Notes under the pieces: model-generated
Databases searched by the model: none
Told to the model about the DNA's origin: nothing
What the model saw: the letters and a program-made list of their open reading frames with translations, nothing else
Source: Psychroserpens algicola
Lineage (GTDB): Bacteria > Bacteroidota > Bacteroidia > Flavobacteriales > Flavobacteriaceae
Reading direction: 5' to 3'
DNA: 64,000 nucleotides
Assembly: GCF_014526325.1 (NCBI RefSeq)
Contig: NZ_JACNMJ010000009.1
Location: 62,001-126,000 of the forward strand
Shown: positions 25,794-34,795 of the stretch, one piece after another
Numbering within the stretch: position 1 is the stretch's first letter
Layout: each line of letters starts with the position of its first letter
Made by a program: the position numbers and the translations under genes

Positions 25794-25909
25794 GTTATCA
25801 TGAAAGGCAGAGGGAATAGACCCAGTGAAGCCTTAGCAACCCTTTATTTTAAAGAAGGTGCTAAATTCTACCTAAATCTGATTGGATTCAGAAATTTAGG
25901 ACAGATAAA
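25794..25909 (+). promoter_or_regulatory. SAM-I (S box) riboswitch before metH
   Basis: P1 pairs TTATC (25795-25799) with GATAA (25904-25908). Signature elements are ATGAAAGGCAGAGGGAATAGACC, GTGAAGCCTTAGCAACCC and AAGAAGGTGCTAAATTCTACC, with a P4 hairpin CTAAAT...ATTTAG. It matches the metY riboswitch in the core GCAACCC and GGTGCTAAATTCTAC. It lies 54 nt before the metH N-terminal gene. Confidence 0.93.
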
Positions 25910-25941
25910 CAACACAGAAGTAATTCTCTTACTTTCCTGAT

Positions 25942-25967
25942 GACATTTTATAGCATATTAAAATGTC
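25942..25967 (+). promoter_or_regulatory. Start-codon sequestering hairpin of metH
   Basis: A perfect 9 bp stem, GACATTTTA (25942-25950)/TAAAATGTC (25959-25967), with an 8-base loop contains the ATG (25963-25965) of the metH N-terminal gene. No T run follows. It therefore looks like a translational expression platform for the SAM-I riboswitch just upstream. Confidence 0.65.
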
Positions 25968-26964
25968 AGATTTATTACAAAGTTTACAACAACGTATTTT
26001 AGTCCTAGATGGCGCCATGGGCACCATGTTGCAACGCTATAAATTTTCTGAAGAAGATTTTAGAGGCGAACGCTTTAAGGATTATCCAACCTCTCTTAAA
26101 GGGAATAACGATTTATTGTCTCTAACCCAACCTCAAGCTATTGCTGATGTGCATCGGCTTTATTTTGAAGCTGGAGCCGATATTGTAGAGACCAATACCT
26201 TTTCTGGAACTACAATCGCTATGGCAGATTATAATATGGAAGATTTGGTCTATGAGTTAAATTATGAATCTGCAAAAATTGCCAAACAAGTAGCTGAAGA
26301 ATTTACTAAAGCAACACCAAATCAACCTCGATTTGTCGCAGGTAGTATTGGTCCAACTAACAAAACGGCAAGCATGTCTCCCGATGTCAATAAACCCGAG
26401 TATAGAGCCATTACGTTTGAAGAATTACGCATCGCTTACAAACAACAAGTTGAAGCTCTAATCGATGGCGGCGTTGATGTGCTTTTAGTAGAAACCATAT
26501 TTGATACGCTCAATGCTAAAGCCGCTTTGTTTGCGATCGAAGAAGTTAAAGAAGAACGTCAAATAGATATTCCAATTATGGTGTCAGGAACGATTACGGA
26601 TGCTTCGGGAAGAACATTGTCTGGCCAAACCGTAGAAGCTTTTCTAACATCTATTTCACATGTACCTTTATTGAGTGTTGGGTTTAACTGTGCACTTGGT
26701 GCTGAACAACTCAAACCTTATTTACAGCGTTTGTCTAATCAAACCGATTTTTACACTTCAGCACATCCAAATGCTGGTTTGCCTAATGCTTTTGGGGAGT
26801 ATGACCAAAGTCCGAAACATATGCAACAATTAATTGAAGATTACCTTAAAGACGGATTGATTAATATTATTGGAGGTTGCTGCGGAACCAATCCTGAGCA
26901 CATCAAAGCGATTGCAGAAGTCGCTCAGAATTATCAACCACGATCAACTAAAGTTTACGCATAA
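25963..26964 (+). CDS. metH: Methionine synthase, homocysteine-binding module (split MetH, N-terminal part)
   Basis: This 333-residue protein corresponds to module 1 of cobalamin-dependent MetH. The start '[16 protein letters not shown]' is typical. The zinc ligands that activate homocysteine are C243 ('GFNCALGAE') and C306-C307 ('[10 protein letters not shown]'). The gene ends with TAATG, the stop sharing one base with the start of the next gene, which encodes the remaining modules, so the two parts are certainly co-translated. The start codon is buried in a hairpin downstream of the SAM-I riboswitch. Confidence 0.95.
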   Translation: MSDLLQSLQQRILVLDGAMGTMLQRYKFSEEDFRGERFKDYPTSLKGNNDLLSLTQPQAIADVHRLYFEAGADIVETNTFSGTTIAMADYNMEDLVYELNYESAKIAKQVAEEFTKATPNQPRFVAGSIGPTNKTASMSPDVNKPEYRAITFEELRIAYKQQVEALIDGGVDVLLVETIFDTLNAKAALFAIEEVKEERQIDIPIMVSGTITDASGRTLSGQTVEAFLTSISHVPLLSVGFNCALGAEQLKPYLQRLSNQTDFYTSAHPNAGLPNAFGEYDQSPKHMQQLIEDYLKDGLINIIGGCCGTNPEHIKAIAEVAQNYQPRSTKVYA

Positions 26965-29648
26965 TGGCAGAATCTGACTGTAAAAAATATTTAACCTTAT
27001 CTGGATTAGAACCTTTAGTGGTAACGCCAGAAAGTAATTTTATCAATGTAGGTGAGCGCACAAATGTGACAGGTTCACGAAAATTTTTAAGATTAATTAA
27101 AGACGAAAAATACGACGAAGCCTTAAGTGTTGCCAGAGATCAGGTTGAAGGTGGTGCACAAATTCTTGATGTCAATATGGACGAAGGCATGCTCGATGGC
27201 AAATACGCCATGGTTAAATTCTTAAATCTGATTGCTTCCGAGCCTGATATTGCTCGTATTCCATTAATGATTGATAGCTCTAAATGGGAGATTATTGAAG
27301 CCGGACTTCAGGTTGCTCAAGGTAAATGTGTTGTTAATTCAATTAGTTTAAAAGAAGGCGAAGCCGAATTTATACGTCAAGCAAAACTTGTTAAACGCTA
27401 TGGCGCCGCAGTAATTGTTATGGCTTTTGATGAGGTTGGTCAAGCTGATACCTATGAACGCAGAATTGAAATTTGTGAGCGTTCGTACAAGCTGTTGATT
27501 GATCGTGTTGGTTTTCCACCTCAGGATATTATTTTTGATCCCAATATTTTTCCTGTGGCTACAGGGATGGATGAACATCGCTTAAATGCCTTAGACTTTT
27601 TTAAGGCTACGAAATGGATTCGCGAGCATTTGCCTTATGCTAATGTTTCTGGCGGTGTAAGTAATGTGTCTTTTTCATTTCGAGGAAACACCACAGTTCG
27701 AGAAGCGATTAACTCTGCATTTTTGTATCATGCTATTCAACACGGCATGAATCTCGGTATTGTGAATCCGACGATGCTGGAAGTCTACGATGAAATTCCG
27801 AAGGATTTATTAGAACACGTCGAAGATGTCTTGTTCGATAGACGGGACGATGCTACCGAACGCCTTTTAGACTTTGCCGAAACCGTAAAAGGGAATAAAA
27901 AAGAGGATAACGCTAAGGTTTTAGAATGGAGAAACGAAACTTTACAAGACCGAATTACACACAGTCTTGTTAAAGGTATTGATACTTTTATTATTGAAGA
28001 TGTTGAAGAGGCTCGTAAAACATCTGAAAAGCCAATTGAAGTCATAGAAGGTCATCTTATGATTGGAATGAATGTAGTTGGTGATCTCTTCGGAAGCGGA
28101 AAAATGTTCTTGCCTCAAGTAGTCAAATCGGCACGTGTGATGAAAAAAGCAGTGGCTTATTTACAACCTTTTATTGAAGCTGAAAAAGACGGAAAACAAG
28201 AGTTTGCAGGTAAAATTTTAATGGCAACGGTAAAAGGCGATGTACATGATATTGGAAAAAACATCGTTAGTGTTGTTTTAGGATGTAATAACTATGAAAT
28301 CATCGATTTAGGAGTGATGGTTCCGCCAGAAAAAATTATAGAAGCAGCCGTCAAAGAACAGGTTGATGTGATTGGTTTAAGTGGCTTGATAACACCATCA
28401 CTTGATGAGATGGTATACCTTTCAAAAGCGATGAAAAAGGAAAATTTAACCATTCCGTTAATCATTGGAGGTGCCACCACATCTAAAGCGCATACCTCTG
28501 TGAAAATCGCACCAAATTACGATCATACTGTAGTGCATATCAATGATGCTTCCAGAGCTGTAACTGTAGTTGGGAATTTGCTTCAAAACGATAATAGTGT
28601 TTACAAAGCACAAATTAGAACAGAGTATGATAAGTTTCGTGAGCAATTTTTAACACGAGGAAAACGTAAAGAATACAGGTCTATCGAAGCAGCCAGAACG
28701 AATAAATTTCAAATAGACTGGGCGACTTCTGAAATAGTAAAACCTGAGCAACTAGGAATTCAGGTGATTGATAAATTTGATATTCGAGAATTAGAAGCCT
28801 TTATTGATTGGAGTCCGTTTTTTAGAAGCTGGGATCTCCACGGAAAATATCCAGACATTTTAAAAGACGATATTGTTGGTGTTCAAGCACAAGAGTTATT
28901 CAATGATGCTCAGTTATTATTAAAACGCATTTTTGATGAAAAACTGTTAAAAGCCAAAGCGGTGTTTGGATTGTTTCCAGCGAATACAGTTAATGATGAT
29001 GATATTGAAGTTTACGATGACAAACAAGATGTTCAGGCAACCTTTCTTACGCTTCGTCAGCAATTAAAGAAAAGAGACGGTATTCCAAACTATGCCTTAA
29101 GTGATTTTATTGCACCAAAAGATTCCGGAATCCAAGATTACATCGGAGCATTTTGTGTAACTACTGGTTTTGGTACTCAAGAGTTAGCAGAACGGTTTGA
29201 AGCCGATAATGACGATTATAATGCGATTATGATTAAAGCATTAGCCGATCGTTTAGCGGAAGCGTTTGCCGAATATTTACACAAACAAGTACGAACTAAA
29301 CATTGGGCTTATGCTAAAAATGAAGACTTAACTAATGACGATTTAATTAACGAAAGCTATAAGGGTATTCGACCAGCTCCTGGTTATCCTGCTTGTCCAG
29401 ATCATTTAGAAAAATGCACGTTGTGGCAGCTGTTAAATGTCGAAAAACATATAGGTGTGCAATTAACTGAAAGTCTGGCGATGTGGCCTGCAGCATCGGT
29501 AAGTGGTTACTATTTTGGAAACCCGGAGGCTAAATATTTCGGCTTAGGAAAAATTACTGAAGACCAATTAAAAGACTATGCAAAACGAAGAGCTATAGAT
29601 GAAGATACAGCCCGAAAATGGCTAAATCCAAATTTAGCAGAAACTTAA
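26964..29648 (+). CDS. metH: Methionine synthase, folate, cobalamin and reactivation modules (split MetH, C-terminal part)
   Basis: 894 residues. A pterin-binding barrel ('[14 protein letters not shown]', '[16 protein letters not shown]', '[16 protein letters not shown]') is followed by the B12 cap, the B12-binding domain with '[25 protein letters not shown]' (His428 is the cobalt ligand in DxHxxG), and the SAM-dependent reactivation domain ('[17 protein letters not shown]'). It methylates homocysteine using methyl-tetrahydrofolate. All modules except the homocysteine one are present, so the split falls exactly at the module 1-2 linker. metF, which makes the methyl donor, follows. Confidence 0.95.
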   Translation: MAESDCKKYLTLSGLEPLVVTPESNFINVGERTNVTGSRKFLRLIKDEKYDEALSVARDQVEGGAQILDVNMDEGMLDGKYAMVKFLNLIASEPDIARIPLMIDSSKWEIIEAGLQVAQGKCVVNSISLKEGEAEFIRQAKLVKRYGAAVIVMAFDEVGQADTYERRIEICERSYKLLIDRVGFPPQDIIFDPNIFPVATGMDEHRLNALDFFKATKWIREHLPYANVSGGVSNVSFSFRGNTTVREAINSAFLYHAIQHGMNLGIVNPTMLEVYDEIPKDLLEHVEDVLFDRRDDATERLLDFAETVKGNKKEDNAKVLEWRNETLQDRITHSLVKGIDTFIIEDVEEARKTSEKPIEVIEGHLMIGMNVVGDLFGSGKMFLPQVVKSARVMKKAVAYLQPFIEAEKDGKQEFAGKILMATVKGDVHDIGKNIVSVVLGCNNYEIIDLGVMVPPEKIIEAAVKEQVDVIGLSGLITPSLDEMVYLSKAMKKENLTIPLIIGGATTSKAHTSVKIAPNYDHTVVHINDASRAVTVVGNLLQNDNSVYKAQIRTEYDKFREQFLTRGKRKEYRSIEAARTNKFQIDWATSEIVKPEQLGIQVIDKFDIRELEAFIDWSPFFRSWDLHGKYPDILKDDIVGVQAQELFNDAQLLLKRIFDEKLLKAKAVFGLFPANTVNDDDIEVYDDKQDVQATFLTLRQQLKKRDGIPNYALSDFIAPKDSGIQDYIGAFCVTTGFGTQELAERFEADNDDYNAIMIKALADRLAEAFAEYLHKQVRTKHWAYAKNEDLTNDDLINESYKGIRPAPGYPACPDHLEKCTLWQLLNVEKHIGVQLTESLAMWPAASVSGYYFGNPEAKYFGLGKITEDQLKDYAKRRAIDEDTARKWLNPNLAET

Positions 29649-29724
29649 CAATTTCTTAGAATATAAAGCGTGATAAAAATCAGATGAAGTCGTATTCTTG
29701 CAAAAAAAATCAAGACCCTAAATT

Positions 29725-29820
29725 ATGAAAAAGTATAAAGTAGAAATTAGATTTGTTTTGCAATTATTAGCCCTTACAATGGTGTCTTTATTGATAGCGC
29801 ATTTTATGGCAAAACAATGA
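29725..29820 (+). CDS. 31-residue single-pass membrane peptide
   Basis: ATG 29725 to TGA 29818-29820 encodes 31 residues: a basic start (MKKYKVEIRF), then a hydrophobic stretch 'VLQLLALTMVSLLIAHFM' ending 'AKQ'. The stop is 1 bp before the metF start, which suggests translational coupling and a real gene. A TATTCTTG box (one mismatch to the -7 consensus) lies 24 bp upstream at 29693-29700. I do not recognise the family; it resembles small membrane subunits or leader-like peptides. Confidence 0.55.
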   Translation: MKKYKVEIRFVLQLLALTMVSLLIAHFMAKQ

Positions 29821-29821
29821 T

Positions 29822-30778
29822 ATGAAAGTAACAGAACACATAAAACAAGCTAATGGAAATACGCAGTTTTCATTTGAAATTTTACCACCTTTAAAAGGGC
29901 AGCATATTCAATCCATATTTGATAATATAGATCCCTTGATGGAATTTAAGCCACCTTTTATTGACGTGACATATCATCGAGAAGAATATACTTTTAAAGA
30001 CGTTGGCAATGGCTTGTTAAAAAAGCAAATAGTAAAAAAACGTCCAGGTACGGTTGGAATTTGTGCGGCCATTCAAAATAAATATGGTGTGGATGCTATT
30101 CCTCATATATTATGTGGCGGATTTACAAAAGAAGATACCGAAAACTTCTTAATTGATCTCGATTTTTTAGGAATAGAAAATGTGATGGCATTACGCGGAG
30201 ACGCTGTCAAAACGGAAACTTATTTTAAACCTGAGAAGGAAGGGCATGCTTATGCCAGTGAATTGGTAAGTCAAATTTCCGAATTAAATAATGGAAATTA
30301 TCTCGATGAAGAATTAAAGAATACATCTGAAATGGACTTTTGTATTGGTGTTGGTGCTTATCCAGAAAAACATATGGAAGCTCCAAGTCTGGATAGCGAC
30401 ATTCATTTCTTAAAAAAGAAGATAAAAAACGGAGCGTCTTATATCGTGACGCAAATGTTTTTTGACAATGAAAAGTATTTTAAGTTTGTCGAAAAATGCC
30501 GAGGTGAAGGCATAACAGTGCCAATTATTCCTGGGTTAAAGCCTATAGCGACGAAAAAGCAATTGAATTTAATTCCGCATCGCTTTCATGTCGATTTGCC
30601 TGAAGACTTAATCATCGAAATCGTAAAATGCAAAGATAACAGTCAGGTAAGACAAGTAGGCATCGAATGGTGTATTACACAATCTAAAGCGCTTCAAAAA
30701 GCAGGAATTCCCGTCTTACATTATTATTCAATGGGGAAAAGCGATAATATAAAAGCAGTGGCGTCTGCATTGTTTTAA
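29822..30778 (+). CDS. metF: Methylenetetrahydrofolate reductase
   Basis: A 318-residue TIM-barrel flavoenzyme that reduces methylene-tetrahydrofolate to methyl-tetrahydrofolate, the donor used by MetH. Motifs are 'FSFEILPPLKG' (catalytic Glu), 'FIDVTYH', 'LGIENVMALRGD', 'FCIGVGAYPEKH' and 'YIVTQMFFDNEKYFKF'. Length and order are normal. It lies 173 bp after metH, with a tiny membrane peptide gene between. No separate SAM riboswitch was seen for it, so it is either read through from the metH transcript or uses the weak promoter near 29693. Confidence 0.96.
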   Translation: MKVTEHIKQANGNTQFSFEILPPLKGQHIQSIFDNIDPLMEFKPPFIDVTYHREEYTFKDVGNGLLKKQIVKKRPGTVGICAAIQNKYGVDAIPHILCGGFTKEDTENFLIDLDFLGIENVMALRGDAVKTETYFKPEKEGHAYASELVSQISELNNGNYLDEELKNTSEMDFCIGVGAYPEKHMEAPSLDSDIHFLKKKIKNGASYIVTQMFFDNEKYFKFVEKCRGEGITVPIIPGLKPIATKKQLNLIPHRFHVDLPEDLIIEIVKCKDNSQVRQVGIEWCITQSKALQKAGIPVLHYYSMGKSDNIKAVASALF

Positions 30779-30856
30779 AAACTCAGGCTTTTATTTTTAC
30801 GTATAGATTTTAAAGCGTTAAAATTAATTACATACTTTTACGCTCTATCTAGATTT

Positions 30857-31954
30857 ATGATTCGTTTTTTTGCCTGCTTATTTTGTTTGTTTAGTATATC
30901 TTCATTTGCGCAAGATGAAGACCCTAATTTATTTAGTTTAGATGCCAATGTTTTCTACGGAACCATCCTGGAACACAATCCAGATATACAGCATTTAATT
31001 GTAGATCATCCAACCGGATTAATTTTAAGTTACAATAAAAAAACCTTCGGATTTAAAGAATGGGAACGTCAGTATAATTATCCAGATTGGGGATTTTCGT
31101 TCATTTATCAGGATATGAAAAATGAAACCCTAGGAGAAAATTATGGGCTTTACGCACACTACAATTTTTATTTTTTTAAGCGTCACCTCAATTTTAGAAT
31201 CGCTCAGGGTATTGCCTACACCACAAATCCTTATGATAAGGTCGATAATTTCAGGAACAATGCCTATGGGTCAGACTTGTTGAGTTCTACTTATATTATG
31301 CTTAACTATAAAAAGGAGAATATTATTAAAGGTTTTGGACTGCAAGCAGGTATTTCAGTTATACATTATTCGAATGCCAATTTTAGAGCGCCAAATACGT
31401 CTACGAATACCTTTGCATTTAATGTAGGAACCAGCTATCTGTTTGATTATGAAAGTAAGCCCGAATATATCACAACTTCAGATGAGAAAGATTATAAAGA
31501 ACGTATCAAATACAACTTAGTATTCAGGTCTGGAGTTAATGAAAGTGATATCATTGATACAGGACAATATCCTTTTTATATTGTTTCAGCTTATGCCGAT
31601 AAACGATTAAATCGGAAAAGCGCTATTCAGCTGGGAGCCGATGTCTTCTTTGCGAAATTTTTAAAAGAATTGATTTATTTTTATTCTGTGGCATTTCCTG
31701 AGCGCAATATTTCTGCTGATGAAGACTGGAAACGTGTTGGTGTTTTTGTGGGACATGAATTATTTATAAATAAAATGTCGTTCATTACACAATTAGGCTA
31801 TTATGTGTATTATCCTTATGATTTTGAAGGACAGATGTATAACAGAATTGGATTAAAACGTTATTTTGGAGAGCATTTATTTGGAGCAGTTACCCTAAAA
31901 TCACATGGCGCCAAAGCAGAAGCAGTAGAATTTGGAATAGGTATTAGACTATGA
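30857..31954 (+). CDS. Acyloxyacyl hydrolase / PagL-like lipid A deacylase
   Basis: This 365-residue outer membrane protein has a signal peptide (about 1-19, 'SSFAQ') and beta strands rich in Tyr and Phe. The PagL catalytic motif HxSNA is seen as 'HYSNA' with His170 and Ser172. A late Glu ('VEFGIGIRL', or an earlier one) would complete the triad. PagL removes an acyl chain from lipid A; the protein is longer than proteobacterial PagL (about 170) but similar to Bacteroidota forms. A near-consensus -7 box TACTTTTA lies at 30833-30840. It overlaps the next gene by 4 bp (ATGA). Confidence 0.8.
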   Translation: MIRFFACLFCLFSISSFAQDEDPNLFSLDANVFYGTILEHNPDIQHLIVDHPTGLILSYNKKTFGFKEWERQYNYPDWGFSFIYQDMKNETLGENYGLYAHYNFYFFKRHLNFRIAQGIAYTTNPYDKVDNFRNNAYGSDLLSSTYIMLNYKKENIIKGFGLQAGISVIHYSNANFRAPNTSTNTFAFNVGTSYLFDYESKPEYITTSDEKDYKERIKYNLVFRSGVNESDIIDTGQYPFYIVSAYADKRLNRKSAIQLGADVFFAKFLKELIYFYSVAFPERNISADEDWKRVGVFVGHELFINKMSFITQLGYYVYYPYDFEGQMYNRIGLKRYFGEHLFGAVTLKSHGAKAEAVEFGIGIRL

Positions 31955-32700
31955 GACATCTATTAATTACTATAGTAGCAATTGTATTCGTTTCCTGTAA
32001 TGGAGAGAACGTTCCTGATTGTTTTCAAAATGCTGGAAGTGTTATTGAGAAAGAGTTTGTAGTAGATGATTTTACTAAAATTGCAACATTTCCTCGAATA
32101 GAATTAATTATTACCGATGCACCAACTCAAAAGGTAACGGTTCAAACCGGTGAATACCTGATGAGTGATATTGATGTAAGGGTTGATGATGGTGTGTTGA
32201 AATTATTTAACAATAACGCTTGCAATATTTCAAGAGATTATGGGATTACTAAAGTATTCGTAAGTGCTCCAAATCTTACTGAAATTAGAAATGGGTCAGG
32301 GCTTTCTGTAAGAAGCCAAGGGGTGTTGAGTTATGAAAGTTTAAAATTGATTTCAGAAGATTTTAATTCTGAAGATGAAGTAAACACTGACGGGAATTTT
32401 TACTTAGATGTTGATTGCAATGCTATTGATATTGTTGTAAATAACTTGTCGACCATATTCATAAATGGACAAGTAGACAGTTTATATATTGGGTATTTCT
32501 CAGGAGATGCACGCTTTGAGGGTCGAGATTTAATCGCTCAAAATGTCAATATTTTTCAACGAAGCAGTAATGATATGATTATTAATGCTCAGCAATCTCT
32601 TACTGGTGAAATTAGAAGTACAGGCGATGTTATTGTAGTTAATACTCCAGTTGTGGTTGCGGTAGAAGAGTTTTACACAGGAACGCTAATTTTCGAATAG
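31951..32700 (+). CDS. DUF2807 (head GIN domain) lipoprotein
   Basis: A 249-residue lipoprotein with lipobox 'AIVFVSC' (Cys16). The mature part is a right-handed beta-helix-like DUF2807 domain: 'FTKIATFPRIELIITDAPTQ', 'NLTEIRNGSGLSVRSQG', 'LDVDCNAIDIVVNNLSTIFINGQVD'. The GIN/GSG turn that names the family is at 'RNGSGLS'. Function is not established; it is envelope-located. It is translationally coupled to the PagL-like gene. The gene ends 4 bp from the convergent gldA gene. Confidence 0.85.
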   Translation: MRHLLITIVAIVFVSCNGENVPDCFQNAGSVIEKEFVVDDFTKIATFPRIELIITDAPTQKVTVQTGEYLMSDIDVRVDDGVLKLFNNNACNISRDYGITKVFVSAPNLTEIRNGSGLSVRSQGVLSYESLKLISEDFNSEDEVNTDGNFYLDVDCNAIDIVVNNLSTIFINGQVDSLYIGYFSGDARFEGRDLIAQNVNIFQRSSNDMIINAQQSLTGEIRSTGDVIVVNTPVVVAVEEFYTGTLIFE

Positions 32701-32704
32701 AGAT

Positions 32705-33598
32705 TTATGACGTCAATTCCCTAAACAAACTTTCTAAACTTGCATTTTTTTGATTGAGCTGTAAGATTTTTAATTGATTGTCATGAGCAAAATCAAACAC
32801 ATGAGAACGCATATCTTCAGTTGTTGAAAAAGTAATCTCATAAATAAAATCATGAGTGTTTTTGACGGTTTTGGCTTTAGGTAATTTCAGTAAAAAGGCA
32901 TCTTCAACACGATAATCAAATTCGACAATAACCGTTTGTTCTTTTTCGTCTCTTAAGTCTTTTAGTTTTTTATCGGCAACAATTTGACCTTTATTTATAA
33001 TGATCACGCGATCACAAATAGCTTCTACTTCTTGCATAATATGCGTCGATAAAAACACGGTTTTGTCTTTACCAATTGTTTTAATCAAATGTCTGATATC
33101 AACCAGTTGATTTGGGTCTAATCCCGTTGTAGGTTCATCTAAAATTAAAACGGAAGGATTATGCAGCAACGCATTGGCGAGACCAACACGTTGTCTGTAA
33201 CCTTTAGATAATTGACCAATGGTTTTATGAGCTTCAGGTGTAAGGCCTGTTAATTCTATAACCTCATTAATTCTAGATTTAGGAGTCTTGTAAACATTAG
33301 CATTAAATGTCAAATACTCTTTAACATACATATCTAGGTACAGAGGGTTATGTTCAGGTAAATAACCAACATTATTTTGAACATCCTGTTTGCTTGTTAT
33401 GACATCAAAGCCACTTACTTTAGCTATCCCTTCAGTAGCATTGATGTAAGTGGTTAAGATTTTCATTAGTGTAGATTTTCCAGCGCCATTCGGACCTAGA
33501 AATCCAACAATCTCACCTTTGTTTACAGCAAAAGATATCTGGTCTAACGCTTTTTGTTTACCATATACTTTAGAAATGTTTTCAACCTCAATAGACAT
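32705..33598 (-). CDS. gldA: Gliding-type ABC transporter ATP-binding protein GldA
   Basis: A 297-residue ABC ATPase closely resembling GldA of gliding flavobacteria. Walker A 'GFLGPNGAGKSTLMKILTTY', Q loop 'VGYLPEHNPLYLDMYVKEYL', ABC signature 'LSKGYRQRVGLANALL', Walker B 'VLILDEPTTGLDPNQLVDIR' and H loop 'VFLSTHIMQEVEAICDRV' are all present. The C-terminal 80 residues are a regulatory domain found in this subgroup. The partner GldF and GldG genes are not nearby, so the gene stands alone, as in other flavobacteria. A TATTTTTG box on the minus strand (33616-33623) lies 18 bp before the start. Confidence 0.9.
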   Translation of the reverse strand: MSIEVENISKVYGKQKALDQISFAVNKGEIVGFLGPNGAGKSTLMKILTTYINATEGIAKVSGFDVITSKQDVQNNVGYLPEHNPLYLDMYVKEYLTFNANVYKTPKSRINEVIELTGLTPEAHKTIGQLSKGYRQRVGLANALLHNPSVLILDEPTTGLDPNQLVDIRHLIKTIGKDKTVFLSTHIMQEVEAICDRVIIINKGQIVADKKLKDLRDEKEQTVIVEFDYRVEDAFLLKLPKAKTVKNTHDFIYEITFSTTEDMRSHVFDFAHDNQLKILQLNQKNASLESLFRELTS

Positions 33599-33615
33599 AT
33601 ATCAATTTATTTATT

Positions 33616-33623
33616 CAAAAATA
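33616..33623 (-). promoter_or_regulatory. gldA promoter -7 box TATTTTTG
   Basis: Perfect TAnnTTTG on the minus strand, 17 bp upstream of the gldA ATG. The -33 element is not obvious. Confidence 0.55.
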
Positions 33624-33703
33624 GCAATTATTACCTATGACCTTATTTAAATTATGAATTCTTTAAAACTGAAACGAAAAATTCAAAAATATCTTATAAC
33701 AAT

Positions 33704-33733
33704 TTTGATTTCTTAAAATAATAATTACATTAG
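33704..33733 (+). promoter_or_regulatory. Promoter of the aromatic amino acid operon
   Basis: TTTG (33704-33707), an 18 bp spacer, then TACATTAG (33726-33733, one mismatch to TAnnTTTG). Transcription would start about 10 nt before the leader peptide ATG at 33750. Confidence 0.55.
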
Positions 33734-33749
33734 CACCTCATTTACAACT

Positions 33750-33827
33750 ATGAATACATTAAATCATACATATTACAACTGGTTTTATTTCTTTTTTAGC
33801 GAAAAGAAAGAGACGTTATATGTATAA
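33750..33827 (+). CDS. Aromatic-rich attenuator leader peptide
   Basis: ATG 33750 to TAA 33825-33827 encodes 25 residues containing the run YYNWFYFFF (residues 8-16, codons 33771-33797). Eight of these nine residues are aromatic, directly upstream of an aromatic biosynthesis operon. Stalling of the ribosome on these codons when charged Tyr, Trp or Phe tRNA is scarce would control the terminator downstream. The Phe codons lie in the 5' arm of a hairpin (33788-33795/33802-33809), as in classical 1:2 pause structures. Confidence 0.8.
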   Translation: MNTLNHTYYNWFYFFFSEKKETLYV

Positions 33828-33880
33828 TTTATTCAAAATAAATTTAATATGAGTCTCGATGTAAATCGGGACTTTTTTTT
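33788..33880 (+). terminator. Attenuator: pause hairpin, antiterminator and terminator
   Basis: Three mutually exclusive pairings are visible. Hairpin 1:2 is TTTCTTTT (33788-33795)/AAAAGAAA (33802-33809). Antiterminator 2:3 is GAGAC (33810-33814)/GTCTC (33853-33857), extended by A/T pairs. Terminator 3:4 is AGTCTCGAT (33852-33860)/ATCGGGACT (33865-33873) with one G-U pair and loop GTAA, then eight T. The leader stop codon at 33825 places a finishing ribosome over segment 2, favouring termination. Confidence 0.8.
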
Positions 33881-33967
33881 GTAAAACTTTATTTTGAAAT
33901 GTCTATAGTAAGTATAAAATAATTGTTTAGAAAATCCCGAATGCCATTCGGAATATAAATTAAAAGT

Positions 33968-34795
33968 TTGATAAAATCGGTAGCCATACAAGGAGTTAAA
34001 GGGTCGTTTCATCACATTGTGTCACAGCAATTTTTTGAAGATACGGTAGATGTTAACGAATGCCTCACATTTGACGGCGTAGTCGATAGTATTTTAAATG
34101 CACAAAGTGATGCAGCTATTATGGCTATAGAGAATTCTATTGCAGGATCTATTATTCCGAATTACGCCTTAATCGATTCTCATAATTTGCATATTGTTGG
34201 TGAGCATTATTTAGCTATTCAACATCATTTAATGGCATTGCCCAATCAATCAATTGGTGATATTAAAGAAGTGTATTCACATCCTATGGCTCTATTACAA
34301 TGTAAAGCGTTCTTTAAACAATATCCGCATATTAAACTTATTGAAGATAAAGATACAGCCGAGGTCGCTCAGCGCATTCAAAAACATCAGCTAAAGCATG
34401 TTGCGGCTATAGCCTCTCGATTAGCAGCAAATCTATTTGAACTCCATATCATTTCTGAAAGTATTCAAACCATAAAGCATAACGAAACTAGATTTGTTAT
34501 AGTGAAAACGAAGAATTCTGAAATTTCCGAAGCACAAATCAATAAGGCTTCAGTAAAATTTGAATTAGACCATAAAAGAGGAAGTTTAGCGACTATTTTA
34601 AACGTTTTAAGTGATTGTAAGTTAAATTTGACTAAGATTCAATCACTCCCAAAAATTGAAACCCCTTGGAAATATGCTTTTTTTGTGGATTTAACTTTTG
34701 AAACCTACAAAGATTTCGAAAAGGCTAAATCAATTATGGCAATTATGGCTCAAGATTTTAAAATACTGGGAGAATATAAAAACGCAAGACTATGA
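33968..34795 (+). CDS. pheA: Prephenate dehydratase
   Basis: A 275-residue monofunctional enzyme turning prephenate into phenylpyruvate. The start 'VAIQGVKGSFHHIVSQQFF' matches the usual 'iaiqGvkGSFH' opening of Bacteroidota forms, which fixes the TTG start at 33968; there is no better ATG. The catalytic domain runs to about residue 180 ('AIMAIENSIAGSIIPNYALI', 'YSHPMALLQC', 'HNETRFVIV'), then an ACT domain (about 195-275, 'FELDHKRGSLATILNVLSDCKLNLTKIQSLP') that should bind phenylalanine for feedback. It is the first structural gene behind the attenuator and overlaps the aminotransferase gene by 4 bp. Confidence 0.94.
   Translation: MIKSVAIQGVKGSFHHIVSQQFFEDTVDVNECLTFDGVVDSILNAQSDAAIMAIENSIAGSIIPNYALIDSHNLHIVGEHYLAIQHHLMALPNQSIGDIKEVYSHPMALLQCKAFFKQYPHIKLIEDKDTAEVAQRIQKHQLKHVAAIASRLAANLFELHIISESIQTIKHNETRFVIVKTKNSEISEAQINKASVKFELDHKRGSLATILNVLSDCKLNLTKIQSLPKIETPWKYAFFVDLTFETYKDFEKAKSIMAIMAQDFKILGEYKNARL

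Noticed and set aside
29649-29724. A third SAM riboswitch before metF
   Set aside because: None of the S-box or SAM-II core sequences is present in this short gap.
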